DNA of 64,000 bases from Cytobacillus firmus (GTDB lineage: Bacteria > Bacillota > Bacilli > Bacillales > Cytobacillaceae). Each line of letters starts with the position of its first letter. The first letter of the stretch is position 1. Both the position numbers and the translations under genes were made by a program. The notes beneath the pieces were generated by a model. That model saw nothing but the letters and a program-made list of their open reading frames with translations. It made no database searches and was not told where the DNA came from. The stretch lies in contig NZ_CP086235.1 in the NCBI RefSeq assembly GCF_023612095.1, forward strand, positions 4,158,501 through 4,222,500, given 5' to 3'. Below, piece by piece: positions 28,865 to 42,282 of the stretch.

Positions 28865-29297
28865 ATTTCCGCTTAAATAGTTTGGCAAACAGGCCGCCTT
28901 TTTTCGCCTTTTTCGTCTCTGCTTTGACCGTTTGCCTCTTCACAAATATTTCCGGTTTATCAATTGCATAGTCATAGGCCAGAACCAGCCCAATCTCAGA
29001 ATTATGTTCTTTGTTGGTAACGATTGTATATTCGACCTTATATCCTGAAGCCAGTTTTATATATTTTGATAAATAGGAGTAGTTCATATTTCCATTCAGA
29101 TAAAGATGAGCTTTGCTGTTGGCTTTAAGTGCTTCTTCCACCTGAGGATAGGTTCCATCCTCCCTCATCTGCGGCTGCTTCAAGGCAATGACCACCCTCT
29201 CCCGAAGCGAGCCAAGAAACTTGCGGCGCTCATCCGGATTGGTCTGTTTTTGCCCATAAATCCCCTGTTGAAGATAATCATCTATATTGTCAGCCAA
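28863..29297 (-). CDS. YueI-family protein (DUF1694)
   Basis: A 144-residue cytosolic protein of the YueI/DUF1694 family, of unknown biochemical role. Characteristic segments are VDDYLQQGIYG-like at the start, FLGSLRERVVIALKQPQM (near 27-44), AHLYLNGNMNYSYLSKYIKLA and EIGLVLAYDYAIDKPEIFV. The C-terminus is a Lys-rich tail (KKAKKGGLFAKLFKRK). The start is TTG 29297 with GGAGG 8 nt upstream. Monocistronic. Confidence 0.88.
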   Translation of the reverse strand: MADNIDDYLQQGIYGQKQTNPDERRKFLGSLRERVVIALKQPQMREDGTYPQVEEALKANSKAHLYLNGNMNYSYLSKYIKLASGYKVEYTIVTNKEHNSEIGLVLAYDYAIDKPEIFVKRQTVKAETKKAKKGGLFAKLFKRK

Positions 29298-29420
29298 TTG
29301 TACATCCTCCGTCCTTATTTGACCTCAATGCCTTCATTGTATTCAGTATTATGCCCTATTTCAAATTTTGCCTATATAATATGTATGTTTTCGACAGAGG
29401 TACTGTGCTTGCCTGATAAG

Positions 29421-29452
29421 CAAAAAATACCTCCCTTCCAAGGAAGAGAGGT
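29421..29452 (-). terminator. Intrinsic terminator of aceA
   Basis: ACCTCTCTTCC and GGAAGGGAGGT (11 bp with one G-U) around TT are followed on the minus strand by ATTTTTTG, about 50 nt beyond the aceA stop. Confidence 0.85.
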
Positions 29453-29502
29453 GTAAATTAGGAGAATATACAAGATAAAAATCAAGTTACATAGGGTAGA
29501 AA

Positions 29503-30792
29503 CTAGGCATCCTGCTTTTCAGTGAACTGTTCTTCCTCGGTTGATCCTTTTAAAGCGGTTGTCGAGGAAGTCCCTCCAGTAATGACCATTGAAACCTGGT
29601 CGAAATAGCCGGTGCCTACTTCACGCTGATGCCTTGTCGCCGTGTAGCCATGTGTTTCGCTGGCAAATTCAGCCTGCTGCAGTTCAGAATATGCAGCCAT
29701 TCCGCGGTCTTTATAGCCGCGAGCCAATTCAAACATGCTATGGTTCAAAGCATGGAATCCTGCTAAAGTAACGAACTGGAACTTGTAGCCCATTTTGCCG
29801 AGCTCCACCTGGAATTTTGCAATCGTTTCGTCATCGAGCTTTTTCTTCCAGTTAAATGAAGGAGAGCAGTTATACGCTAACAGCTTGCCAGGGAATTTTT
29901 CATGAATGGCTTCAGCAAAGCGCCTAGCCTCATCAAGATCAGGTTCAGATGTTTCACACCATACCAGATCAGCATAAGGAGCATACGCCAATCCCCGAGC
30001 GATCGATTGGTCGAGTCCTGGTTTTGTGCGGAAGAAACCTTCAGGAGTGCGTTCCCCCGTAATAAAAGGTGCATCATATGGATCTACATCGCTTGTAATC
30101 AAGTCGGCCGCGTTAGCATCAGTCCGGGCGACAATAACTGTCGGCACTCCCATAACATCCGCTGCCAGCCTTGCAGATATTAAATTCTTAACAGCGGTCT
30201 GCGTTGGAAGCAATACCTTTCCGCCAAGATGGCCGCATTTCTTTTCAGAAGAAAGCTGGTCCTCGAAGTGTACCCCGCCGGCACCCGATTCAATCATGCC
30301 TTTCATAAGTTCAAATACATTCAGCTGGCCGCCGAACCCTGCCTCAGCATCTGCTACAATTGGAGCAAACCAGTCAATGGAATGATCACCTTCCATATGA
30401 TGAATCTGGTCAGCACGCTGTAGTGCCTGATTAATTCTTTTTACTACACTTGGAACGCTGTTGGCTGGATACAGGCTTTGATCCGGGTACATATTTCCGG
30501 ACAGGTTCGCATCGGCAGCAACCTGCCAGCCGCTTAAGTAAATGGCCTTCAGCCCAGCCTTAACCTGCTGAACAGCCTGGTTTCCCGTTAACGCCCCTAA
30601 TGCATTGACGAAATCTTCTTCATTCACAAGCTTCCATAACTTCTCTGCACCACGGCGAGCTAATGTATGTTCGATATCAATTGATCCTCTTAACTTAATG
30701 ACTTCCTCAGCGGTGTACGGTCTTTCTACTCCATTCCAGCGTTCATCCATTTCCCAGCTTTCCTGCAGCTGACGCACTCTTTCATCTGCCAT
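29503..30792 (-). CDS. aceA: Isocitrate lyase
   Basis: Cleaves isocitrate to glyoxylate and succinate in the glyoxylate bypass, allowing growth on acetate or fatty acids. A TIM-barrel enzyme of 429 residues with the signature [14 protein letters not shown] (catalytic Cys near 190) and metal or substrate motifs [18 protein letters not shown] and [14 protein letters not shown] 30792 follows AAGGAGG. It is a single gene: malate synthase (aceB), usually next to aceA in Bacillus species that have the bypass, is not in this window. B. subtilis 168 lacks this gene. Confidence 0.96.
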   Translation of the reverse strand: MADERVRQLQESWEMDERWNGVERPYTAEEVIKLRGSIDIEHTLARRGAEKLWKLVNEEDFVNALGALTGNQAVQQVKAGLKAIYLSGWQVAADANLSGNMYPDQSLYPANSVPSVVKRINQALQRADQIHHMEGDHSIDWFAPIVADAEAGFGGQLNVFELMKGMIESGAGGVHFEDQLSSEKKCGHLGGKVLLPTQTAVKNLISARLAADVMGVPTVIVARTDANAADLITSDVDPYDAPFITGERTPEGFFRTKPGLDQSIARGLAYAPYADLVWCETSEPDLDEARRFAEAIHEKFPGKLLAYNCSPSFNWKKKLDDETIAKFQVELGKMGYKFQFVTLAGFHALNHSMFELARGYKDRGMAAYSELQQAEFASETHGYTATRHQREVGTGYFDQVSMVITGGTSSTTALKGSTEEEQFTEKQDA

Positions 30793-30857
30793 TTGTTTAA
30801 ATCCTCCTTTTAATTTAGAAAAATCATCACTTCAGCAAGATCCCGGCTGCAAAATAC

Positions 30858-30923
30858 TCTGTAACATAACAGAACTAAAAATGTAATCCCGTTATATTAT
30901 AAGTCTATGTTGTTATAAAACAA
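30858..30923 (-). promoter_or_regulatory. Putative aceA promoter and operator-like palindrome
   Basis: On the minus strand a TTGTTT (-35, 30918-30923) and a perfect TATAAT (-10, 30896-30901) are spaced by 16 nt. About 20 nt downstream lies TCTGT-N6-ACAGA (30858-30873). Related TTATATTATAA and TATTATATAACAG stretches surround the promoter. A repressor site is plausible but the regulator is unknown. Confidence 0.5.
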
Positions 30924-31098
30924 TTAAATATCTGTGTTTGTATTATATAACAGTAAATTCGGAATGGGAACCCATTAATTAAAAAATTTAAAATTTACTG
31001 AATAAAACATCCCGCTTCTTTTCATCTTCACCCTCTGTGCTATGATATAGAGATTAGTTGTGGTTATTAAATCATCCTGATGGATGAAAGGAGAATTT

Positions 31099-31938
31099 AT
31101 GGTAGATAAAAATCAATCTTTATATAATTATCTAGTTGAAAAGGCCCCCGAAATGACAAAGGATTGGAGAAGTTTTCAGGTCGTAAAGGCTGGTTCCGAC
31201 TATTCCTCCGATGCCCCTCCCGAAAGGGCAAGGAAAGTTGAGGAGCAAAATACAAAGTATTTCAGGACTGTAGCAAAATCGCTGCTTCAGACAGAAGAAG
31301 AAATGAAGGAAACGATAGCCAACTGGACAAAGCAGACGTCCGCTGATCGGGTTAAATCCAGAACCTCCCTTGTTGAGGTTCAGAGAAATCTTTCGATATT
31401 CCGAAAGGTTTATTGGATGCATATAAAACGTTTTGCCGAAACTGCCGATTTGAATATTAAAACAGAGGATATTTTTCATTGGCAGGAAGTTATTGATTAT
31501 ACACTGGATTATGTAATGGAAACCTTCACTGAAAACTTTATGGATATATTGCTGAGCAGATTAAGCGCACAATCAATATTAATAAAAGAACTGAGCACGC
31601 CGGTTATCCCGCTTTCCTCAGAAGTTGGGCTGCTGCCGATCATTGGGGATATTGATACAGAACGGGCCAAATTTATTATGGAATCTACTTTGCAGCAGAG
31701 CGTAAAGCTGGGGATCACTCATTTAATCATTGACCTTTCGGGTGTCATCATGGTCGACACAATGGTTGCGCACCAAATCTTCAAAGTTATTAGTTCTTTA
31801 AAACTGATCGGTATTCAGTCAACTTTGCTTAGCATCCGTCCTGAAGTTGCCCAGACAGCCATTCAACTGGGAATTGACTTTAAGGAAATAACCACTGAAA
31901 ATTCTTTGGGAAAAGTATTTAGAAAATTAAACATATAA
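31099..31938 (+). CDS. RsbR-like STAS-domain protein
   Basis: A 279-residue protein with an N-terminal globin-like RsbR_N region (about 1-150, all helical, including FRKVYWMHIKRFAETADL) and a C-terminal STAS domain (about 165-275) starting ELSTPVIPLSSEVGLLPIIGDID. RsbR_N proteins form stressosomes with RsbS and RsbT and respond to stress or light. The Thr/Ser phosphosite region IIDLSGVIMVDTMVAHQ is present. It lies alone, divergent from aceA. ATG 31099, with AAAGGAG 6 nt upstream, is preferred to the in-frame ATG at 31084. Confidence 0.87.
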   Translation: MVDKNQSLYNYLVEKAPEMTKDWRSFQVVKAGSDYSSDAPPERARKVEEQNTKYFRTVAKSLLQTEEEMKETIANWTKQTSADRVKSRTSLVEVQRNLSIFRKVYWMHIKRFAETADLNIKTEDIFHWQEVIDYTLDYVMETFTENFMDILLSRLSAQSILIKELSTPVIPLSSEVGLLPIIGDIDTERAKFIMESTLQQSVKLGITHLIIDLSGVIMVDTMVAHQIFKVISSLKLIGIQSTLLSIRPEVAQTAIQLGIDFKEITTENSLGKVFRKLNI

Positions 31939-31946
31939 TTTCTTAA

Positions 31947-31977
31947 GAGACCTATGAACAGTTAGGTCTTTTTTTAT
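31947..31977 (+). terminator. Intrinsic terminator
   Basis: AGACCTA and TAGGTCT (7 bp) with an 8-nt loop, then seven T. It follows the RsbR-like gene. Confidence 0.82.
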
Positions 31978-32026
31978 TTAGGCTCTTTTCGTATAAATTG
32001 TTGTTTTTCGTTTATCAATGTTGTCC

Positions 32027-32155
32027 GTTGATTTCCGCTCCAGGATGCTCCCTTTCCACGGGGCGGGCGGTGAGCCTCCTCGACGCTGCGCGTCTGTGGG
32101 GTCTCACCTGTCCCGCTACTCCCGTAGGAGTCTCGCACCTTCCACTCCAATCAAC
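32027..32155. repeat. Bacillaceae-type intergenic repeat, copy 1 (129 bp)
   Basis: The element is bounded by GTTGATT (32027) and AATCAAC (32149-32155) and carries GC-rich inner segments including TTTCCGCTCC, GTGAGCCTCCTCG and GGGGTCTCACC. It matches the copy at 43516-43638 in order and orientation of blocks. From memory this family is dispersed in many Bacillus genomes; it encodes nothing. It can fold as a long imperfect hairpin. Confidence 0.85.
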
Positions 32156-32348
32156 TCAGTAAATATAATATAAATAGCAACAATCTTTGCGAAAACAGCC
32201 TTTATTTATCATAAAAAAACCCTTCCCCTCGCCAACTTAATTTTATTAATTTAGATGAATAGATATGTTGATATATGAGATATAACAGCAAATTAATGCG
32301 AAATAAAGTATTTTTATACATTTATAACTTAGTAGATTTTCAGAATTT

Positions 32349-32377
32349 TTGTCTCTCACCCTTTATTATGTTATGAT
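32349..32377 (+). promoter_or_regulatory. Putative sigma-A promoter of the putP operon
   Basis: TTGTCT (32349-32354) and TATGAT (32372-32377) are separated by exactly 17 nt, about 140 nt upstream of the small accessory ORF. No clear sigma-B element was found. Confidence 0.5.
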
Positions 32378-32515
32378 AATTAACGTCTTTTCAAAACGGA
32401 CCTTTCCCCGGAATGTTTTTTCCGCAAATAAAAAACTGTATGCTACTGTATAAAAAGGTTTTTTTTCAACCAATAATTTAATGGGGACAATAAGAGAAAA
32501 TGGAGGGGTGAACAA

Positions 32516-32620
32516 ATGGATTTCACTATGGCAACGTGGTTTTGGCTTCTAGTTCCAATGCCATTATTGATCGTACTATCGGGCATAACTCTATTTACTG
32601 AAAAAGGAGAGGATAAATAA
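32516..32620 (+). CDS. Symporter small accessory protein (34 aa)
   Basis: A 34-codon ORF starting MDFTMATWFWLLVP, with one transmembrane helix (residues 6-27) and a charged tail TEKGEDK. GGAGGGG lies 7 nt before its ATG, and its TAA is 2 nt from the putP ATG, so translation is likely coupled. Very short membrane ORFs placed directly before sodium:solute symporters are known as symporter small accessory proteins. The role is probably assembly or regulation of the transporter (family inference). It is below the size most gene finders report. Confidence 0.8.
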   Translation: MDFTMATWFWLLVPMPLLIVLSGITLFTEKGEDK

Positions 32621-32622
32621 AC

Positions 32623-34092
32623 ATGGATATAAATATACCAACGTTAACATCAATAATAATCTATCTGGTCGGCATGCTGCTGATTGGTGTGCTTGCAGCC
32701 AGAATGACTAAAGATTTATCTGATTATGTATTAGGCGGCCGAGGGCTTGGACCGGGTGTTGCAGCCTTGAGTGCAGGGGCATCCGATATGAGTGGATGGC
32801 TGATGCTTGGATTGCCCGGTGCCGTATATTTAGGCGGTATGGGAGAGATTTGGCTTCCAATTGGATTGTCTGTCGGCGCATATTTAAATTGGCAGTTTGT
32901 GGCCAGACCACTGCGTGTTTACACGGAAGTAGCCAATGATTCTATTACAGTACCCGGTTATTTTGAAAACCGATTCCACGATACTTCAAAAATATTGCGT
33001 GTTGTTTCGGCAATTGTTATTTTAATCTTTTTCACTTTCTATACTTCATCCAGCCTTGTCGGCGGTGCCATCTTGTTAGAGAACTCATTTGGGATGGATT
33101 ACACACTCGCACTTTGGGTTGGTGCTGCTGTAATTTTGTCATACACATTGTTTGGCGGGTTCCTTGCAGCCAGCTGGACAGATTTCGTTCAAGGGATTTT
33201 AATGTTCCTTGCCATGATTATTATACCGATCATTGCCATTCAGGAGCTTGGCGGATGGAATGAAACGATGCAGAAAATCGGATCTATTGATACTTCTTAT
33301 TTAGATGTCTATTCCGGTGCCACTTTTGTTAGTGTAGTTTCACTATTAGCATGGGGATTAGGTTATTTTGGACAGCCTCATATCCTTGTCCGCTTTATGG
33401 GATTAAGATCTACCAATGATGTTCCAAAAGCACGTTTTATCGGTATGACCTGGATGATTATTTCCTTATTCGGAGCTCTATTTGTAGGTTTTGCAGGTAT
33501 CGCATATTTTGCAGATTCTCCGCTGGCCAATTCCGAAACCGTGTTTATCGTGTTTTCACAAGTGCTATTTAATCCTTGGGTAGCTGGATTTTTATTAGCA
33601 GCCATTCTCTCAGCAATCATGAGCACAGTTGACTCTCAATTGCTCGTTTCTTCAAGTGCATTGGCACAGGATTTCTATAAATCCATCTTCAGAAGAAATG
33701 CTTCCCAAAAGGAAGAAATGATTGTTGGCAGAATTGCTGTACTGGGCATTGCCATAATTGCCATTTTCCTAGGCTATAACCCTGACAGCAAGGTGTTGGA
33801 GCTTGTCAGCTATGCCTGGGCCGGATTTGGTGCAGCCTTTGGGCCTGTCATCATTCTCAGCCTGTTCTGGAAACGCATGACGCGTAATGGCGCACTGGCA
33901 GGCATAATTGTTGGTGCTGTAACAGTAATTGCTTGGGCACAGCTTACCGGCGGACTGTTTGATCTGTATGAACTGGCGCCTGGCTTCCTATTTGCAGTTC
34001 TGGCGATTATCGTTGTCAGCCTTCTGGATAAGGCACCATCAGCAGAAGTTCAGGAACAGTACGATCAATATAAATCTGTTCTTAAAAAATAA
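32623..34092 (+). CDS. putP: Sodium/proline symporter (PutP/OpuE)
   Basis: A 489-residue sodium:solute symporter (SSS family) with about 13 membrane helices. Proline-type signatures are LGGRGLGPGVAALSAGASDMSGWLMLGLPG in parts (near 37-66), the TDFVQGILMF segment (near 188) and LLAAILSAIMSTVDSQLLVSSSALAQD (Na+ site Ser/Thr near 340). It imports proline as nutrient or osmoprotectant; the B. subtilis gene at this place is opuE. pncA and rocA lie next door, so a catabolic role with RocA is also likely. Confidence 0.93.
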   Translation: MDINIPTLTSIIIYLVGMLLIGVLAARMTKDLSDYVLGGRGLGPGVAALSAGASDMSGWLMLGLPGAVYLGGMGEIWLPIGLSVGAYLNWQFVARPLRVYTEVANDSITVPGYFENRFHDTSKILRVVSAIVILIFFTFYTSSSLVGGAILLENSFGMDYTLALWVGAAVILSYTLFGGFLAASWTDFVQGILMFLAMIIIPIIAIQELGGWNETMQKIGSIDTSYLDVYSGATFVSVVSLLAWGLGYFGQPHILVRFMGLRSTNDVPKARFIGMTWMIISLFGALFVGFAGIAYFADSPLANSETVFIVFSQVLFNPWVAGFLLAAILSAIMSTVDSQLLVSSSALAQDFYKSIFRRNASQKEEMIVGRIAVLGIAIIAIFLGYNPDSKVLELVSYAWAGFGAAFGPVIILSLFWKRMTRNGALAGIIVGAVTVIAWAQLTGGLFDLYELAPGFLFAVLAIIVVSLLDKAPSAEVQEQYDQYKSVLKK

Positions 34093-34098
34093 GTGAAG

Positions 34099-34130
34099 AA
34101 ACCCTCTTCCTATGCGGAGAGGGTTTTTTG
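34099..34130 (+). terminator. Intrinsic terminator of putP
   Basis: AAACCCTCT and AGAGGGTTT (9 bp) around TCCTATGCGG, then TTTTGT, 7 nt after the putP stop. Confidence 0.88.
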
Positions 34131-34193
34131 TATTTTCCCATACAGGAATAGCCTTTAGCTTGTGGTTGCCGGAGAAATATAATGAAGGCATTA

Positions 34194-34745
34194 TTAAATT
34201 ACTTCCGCTCCAAGGGTGTTTGCAAAATGCCTTAAAGCCCACTCATGGCCCTCCTGGTCAAAGGATGCGACAGCATCTTTATAAACCACAATCCTAAAGC
34301 CCTTATTATAAGCATCAACAGCTGTATGCAGGACGCAAATGTCTGTGCATACACCTGCCAGGTGCACTTCCTCTATGCCGCGTTCTCTCAGTTTTATTTC
34401 CAGGTCGGTTCCTGCGAATGCGGAATATCTGGTTTTATTCATGAAATAAACATTTTCAGCGTCCTTGTTCGTTTCAAAAACCCGCTGCAATGAACCGTAA
34501 AGATTTCTCCCTTCCGTGTTTCTGATATTGTGAGGGGGAAATAAATTCGTTTCCGGGTGATGGGTGTCTCCTTTATCATGAACATCAATGGCAAAAACAG
34601 TGTAATGCCCGCTTGCGATAAACTCTTGTGTGAGCTCTGAGATTTTCTTTTCCAAGAGCTGTCCAGGCCTGCTGCATGTCAGGGCACCGTCTTCAGCAAC
34701 AAAGTCATTTGTGTAATCAATATTGATCAGGGCTTTAATTGGCAC
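34194..34745 (-). CDS. pncA: Nicotinamidase (isochorismatase family)
   Basis: Hydrolyses nicotinamide to nicotinate in NAD salvage. It closely follows B. subtilis YueJ/PncA: Asp in LINIDYTNDFV, metal His in HPETNLFPPHN, Lys in MNKTRYSAFAGT and the nucleophilic Cys in LAGVCTDICVLH. From GTG 34745 the product is 183 residues, the family length, and GGAGTGA lies 7 nt upstream. A longer in-frame start at 34808 would add 21 residues of unrelated character. It is convergent with putP and downstream of rocA. Confidence 0.9.
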   Translation of the reverse strand: MPIKALINIDYTNDFVAEDGALTCSRPGQLLEKKISELTQEFIASGHYTVFAIDVHDKGDTHHPETNLFPPHNIRNTEGRNLYGSLQRVFETNKDAENVYFMNKTRYSAFAGTDLEIKLRERGIEEVHLAGVCTDICVLHTAVDAYNKGFRIVVYKDAVASFDQEGHEWALRHFANTLGAEVI

Positions 34746-34810
34746 TTTTTCATCACTCCAATCTGCAGTTCTTCTTTCATCATATACCTCAGCGGACTGA
34801 ATATCCAACT

Positions 34811-34840
34811 AAAAAAAGAACAGCAACCAAGTTGCTGTTC
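34811..34840 (-). terminator. Intrinsic terminator of rocA
   Basis: GAACAGCAAC and GTTGCTGTTC (10 bp) around TTG are followed on the minus strand by seven T. It separates rocA from pncA. Confidence 0.9.
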
Positions 34841-34861
34841 CCGCCTCCGAATGGAGATCTA

Positions 34862-36409
34862 TTAGTACATTTCAGAAGTAGTCTTCGCCTGCATGTGCAG
34901 AAGAATGTAGTCAGGACCGCCCGCTTTAGAATCGGTTCCGGACATGTTGAATCCGCCGAATGGCTGGTATCCAACGATCGCACCTGTACAGCCGCGGTTG
35001 AAGTATAGGTTTCCAACATGGAAATCTTCACGCGCTTTTTGGATGTGCTCACGGTTCTGTGTGATCACCGCTCCTGTTAAGCCGTACTCCGTGTTGTTGG
35101 CAATTTCAAGCGCATGGTCGAAATCTTTTGCCTTTGTGAAGCCAACGACCGGCCCGAAGATTTCTTCCTGCATTAAACGTGCATCCGGTGCAAGGTCAGC
35201 GAATACAGTCGGTTTGATGAAGAAGCCTTTTGAATTGTCCCCTTCTCCGCCTGTCATCAGCTTGCCTTCTTCTTTGCCGATTTCAATGTAGCTCATGATC
35301 TTGTCAAATGCGCCCTGGTCTATGACAGGACCCATGTAATTGCTTTGGTCTTCAGGGTTGCCCTGTGTTAATTCGTTCGTCAGTTCAACCACACGGTTCA
35401 GAACTTGATCGTATACATCTTCTACGATCACCGCACGGGAGCAGGCAGAGCACTTCTGGCCGGAGAATCCGAACGCAGATGCCACGATGGAAGTCGCCGC
35501 CAATTCAAGGTCTGCTTCTTTGTCGACAACGATTGTATCCTTGCCGCCCATTTCAGCGATGACGCGCTTCAGCCAGATTTGGCCATCGTTTAATTTAGAT
35601 GCGCGCTCGTTGATGCGAAGACCAACATCGCGTGAACCTGTGAATGAGATGAAGCGAGTATCTTTATGGTCAACCAGGTAGTCGCCCACTTCTGCACCGC
35701 TGCCCGGCACGAAGTTTAGAACGCCCTTTGGAAGGCCTGCTTCTTCCATTACTTCAACAAATTTCGCAGCCACAACCGGTGTTGTAGAAGCTGGTTTTAA
35801 TAGAACAGTGTTTCCTGCCACGATCGCAGCAACAGTTGTGCCGGCCATGATGGCAAGCGGGAAGTTCCAAGGAGAGATGATGATGCCCACTCCCAATGGA
35901 ATGTAATCATAACGGTTATATTCATTCGGACGGCTGTTGACTGGAACACCGTCTTTGATTTCTAAGATTTGACGTGCATAGTACTCAAGGAAGTCAATCG
36001 CTTCCGCAGTATCAGCATCTGCCTCGTTCCAAGGCTTTCCTGCTTCTTTTGTTAAAAGGGCAGAGAACTCATGCTTGCGGCGGCGGATAATTGCAGCAGC
36101 TTTGAATAAAACATCTGCGCGTGTTTCCGGCTTCACTTTTCTCCATGTTTTGAATGCTTCCACAGCAGCCTGCATCGCTTTTTCCGCAAGCTCGCGGTTT
36201 GCCTTTGAAACACGGCCCACTACTTCTTCTTTATTAGAAGGATTGATTGATACAATTTTATCTTCAGTAGAAATGCGCTCTCCGCCAATTAAAAGATCAT
36301 AATCCTGGCCCAAATAGCTTTCTACAGTTTGTAAACCCTTTAAATATGCTTCACGATGTTCTTCTTCTTTAAAGTTCGTGAATGGCTCATGCTTATAAGG
36401 TTGTACCAT
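34862..36409 (-). CDS. rocA: L-glutamate gamma-semialdehyde (1-pyrroline-5-carboxylate) dehydrogenase
   Basis: Oxidises P5C/glutamate semialdehyde to glutamate with NAD, the last step of proline and arginine breakdown. An aldehyde dehydrogenase of 515 residues, the same length as B. subtilis RocA. Motifs: [20 protein letters not shown] (near 165), FTGSRDVG (near 248), the catalytic Glu in [13 protein letters not shown] and the catalytic Cys in [11 protein letters not shown] (near 320). ATG 36409 has AGGAGG upstream; the eight in-frame residues before it are not needed. A cre-like site lies in its promoter. Confidence 0.95.
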   Translation of the reverse strand: MVQPYKHEPFTNFKEEEHREAYLKGLQTVESYLGQDYDLLIGGERISTEDKIVSINPSNKEEVVGRVSKANRELAEKAMQAAVEAFKTWRKVKPETRADVLFKAAAIIRRRKHEFSALLTKEAGKPWNEADADTAEAIDFLEYYARQILEIKDGVPVNSRPNEYNRYDYIPLGVGIIISPWNFPLAIMAGTTVAAIVAGNTVLLKPASTTPVVAAKFVEVMEEAGLPKGVLNFVPGSGAEVGDYLVDHKDTRFISFTGSRDVGLRINERASKLNDGQIWLKRVIAEMGGKDTIVVDKEADLELAATSIVASAFGFSGQKCSACSRAVIVEDVYDQVLNRVVELTNELTQGNPEDQSNYMGPVIDQGAFDKIMSYIEIGKEEGKLMTGGEGDNSKGFFIKPTVFADLAPDARLMQEEIFGPVVGFTKAKDFDHALEIANNTEYGLTGAVITQNREHIQKAREDFHVGNLYFNRGCTGAIVGYQPFGGFNMSGTDSKAGGPDYILLHMQAKTTSEMY

Positions 36410-36499
36410 TTTTACCGCCTCCTGAGTATACAAATATCAAACGCCAGATAGTAGCGCCCCGTCCTGCTCTAAACATGCTGAACAAGGACTGCCATTCTC

Positions 36500-36514
36500 T
36501 TAAAACGTTTTCAT
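36500..36514 (-). promoter_or_regulatory. cre-like CcpA site at the rocA promoter
   Basis: ATGAAAACGTTTTAA (minus strand) matches the CcpA consensus WTGNAARCGNWWWCA at 14 of 15 positions. It starts about 10 nt downstream of the -10, a position suited to repression by preferred carbon sources. Confidence 0.65.
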
Positions 36515-36523
36515 CCAAAGACT

Positions 36524-36584
36524 ATATTAACATGAAAATAACATTATCTTCAAACATTCTCCGCTGATGTTATATATTAACATC
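36524..36584 (-). promoter_or_regulatory. Putative rocA promoter with upstream palindrome
   Basis: On the minus strand TTGAAG (36548-36553) and TAATAT (36524-36529, with an upstream TG) are spaced by 18 nt. A perfect palindrome GATGTTA-TATAT-TAACATC at 36566-36584 ends about 13 nt upstream of the -35, where an activator could bind. The regulator is unknown. Confidence 0.5.
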
Positions 36585-36693
36585 TAAAGAGCGAAATTGC
36601 GGCTTCTCTTAGAAGGATAAGGAGTTGAAGGCTTATGGTTCAGGGTTGGATAAAACTGTTATATATATTTTTTAGTACTGTTCTCTTAAAACA

Positions 36694-36730
36694 CAAAAAC
36701 CCAGAAGGTGCTTCTCATGCACTTCTGGGT
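36694..36730 (-). terminator. Intrinsic terminator of camS
   Basis: ACCCAGAAG(T)GC and GC(A)CCTTCTGGGT form a stem of about 11 bp, followed on the minus strand by TTTTTGTG. It lies 11 nt beyond the camS stop. Confidence 0.82.
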
Positions 36731-36740
36731 ACCTGGTTTT

Positions 36741-37910
36741 CTAATGATAGATATGGACAAAAGGTTCACTTTGGTCTGCTTTCCGGACTACAATCGCTTC
36801 CGGGCCGTTGACTGATGAGATGTTTACCTGGACTGAGATGTATTCAGGGAAGTGTTTGACAACAAGCCCTGTTACATATTGGGTAAACCCAATACCTTCT
36901 GCTTTCCCATAGAATTGGATTGGGATATCAATGTTGATTTCCTGCAATTGGTCCTGGGCATAGAAAGCCTTCCCGATAACTCCATTGAAGTTAGGGAAGT
37001 ATGTTTCCACATCCTGTTTAAAGTTAAGAAAAGCGGTTAAATCATCACGATGATTTTTTTCGGCTGCGCTTGAAGGGAACAGAACATATTTCTCGCTGAT
37101 CTTTTCCCATCCGCCCAGCTTATTGCTTCCTTTGTCTGCCTTAGCATATGCAAAAAAGCTTCCCGGCACAACCGAAGTCCTTGCCTGCTGTTCAAACAAA
37201 GCAATGGTTACCGGCACATCCTTCAGACCCTTGATTTGCCGTATTCTCTGAAGGACTTCTTCAGCCATCTTTTTGCCTTCCTGTTCAAGAACAGCCCGTT
37301 TAATATCTGTCTCAAAAGTAGCACCATATTGCTCCTTCTGATAATAATGAACAGAGTTCATGGCAAGACCTATCACAACTCCGCCAAGACCCACTTTTCC
37401 ATCATCGTTTTTCAGCAGATAGTTGTGCTCAAGTATATGTGCCAGGTATATCGGGCTTTTTTCATTATTTTTATCAATATCTCCGCCATCGGCAATCATT
37501 GGATTTAAGCCAATGTTGTCTTCCGCTTTCAGCTCGCGTTCCTTCAGCTGATCGTCAGTGAATTTGCGGTTCAGCCACGCCTGAACTGTTCCTCTTTTTA
37601 AATACTGGCCTTCCTGGAATAAGTATTTATCCGGATCAAATGAGTTTTGTGCCACACGCATTAGTCCTGTCTCAAATTCATTAATATCATATTTAGTGCT
37701 GATATTATTGACCACAAGACCTCTGGACTCACTTGGTTCAAATGGCAGCAGCGTTCGATAATACTTGTCTGAAATTTTATAGTTCGGAATGATTGCCTTA
37801 TCCTTTTCGTTCTTGTCTTCCTGAACAACTTCCTCCTGCTTATTAAAATTAGGCGCACAGCCAGCAAGAAGAAGGGTCAGGGATAAAGCAAGCATCATGA
37901 GTTTTTTCAC
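36741..37910 (-). CDS. yerH: CamS-family lipoprotein (YerH, sex pheromone precursor family)
   Basis: A 389-residue lipoprotein: signal peptide ending LLLAGC with the lipidated Cys at residue 18. The mature protein shows the CamS signatures TKYDINEFETGLMRVAQNSF and GNFNGVIGKAFYAQ-like YFPNFNGVIGKAF. In Staphylococcus and Enterococcus the signal peptide is cut to give peptide pheromones; in Bacillus the function is unknown. Start is GTG 37910 with GAGGGTG upstream. It follows ligA by 15 nt, in the conserved pcrB-pcrA-ligA-yerH cluster. Confidence 0.93.
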   Translation of the reverse strand: MKKLMMLALSLTLLLAGCAPNFNKQEEVVQEDKNEKDKAIIPNYKISDKYYRTLLPFEPSESRGLVVNNISTKYDINEFETGLMRVAQNSFDPDKYLFQEGQYLKRGTVQAWLNRKFTDDQLKERELKAEDNIGLNPMIADGGDIDKNNEKSPIYLAHILEHNYLLKNDDGKVGLGGVVIGLAMNSVHYYQKEQYGATFETDIKRAVLEQEGKKMAEEVLQRIRQIKGLKDVPVTIALFEQQARTSVVPGSFFAYAKADKGSNKLGGWEKISEKYVLFPSSAAEKNHRDDLTAFLNFKQDVETYFPNFNGVIGKAFYAQDQLQEINIDIPIQFYGKAEGIGFTQYVTGLVVKHFPEYISVQVNISSVNGPEAIVVRKADQSEPFVHIYH

Positions 37911-37925
37911 GGAGCTTACACCCTC

Positions 37926-42205
<4,280 letters not shown>

Positions 42206-42282
42206 TCCTTCTCTTCACCACCATAGAAACATATGTTCTTATACTCTATTTTATCTTGTTTGCTGAGCATCAGCAACCTGAA

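Noticed and set aside
36634..36810. Plus-strand ORF beginning MVQGWIKLLYIFF
   Set aside because: It runs through the camS terminator and antisense into camS; only a weak, distant ribosome site.
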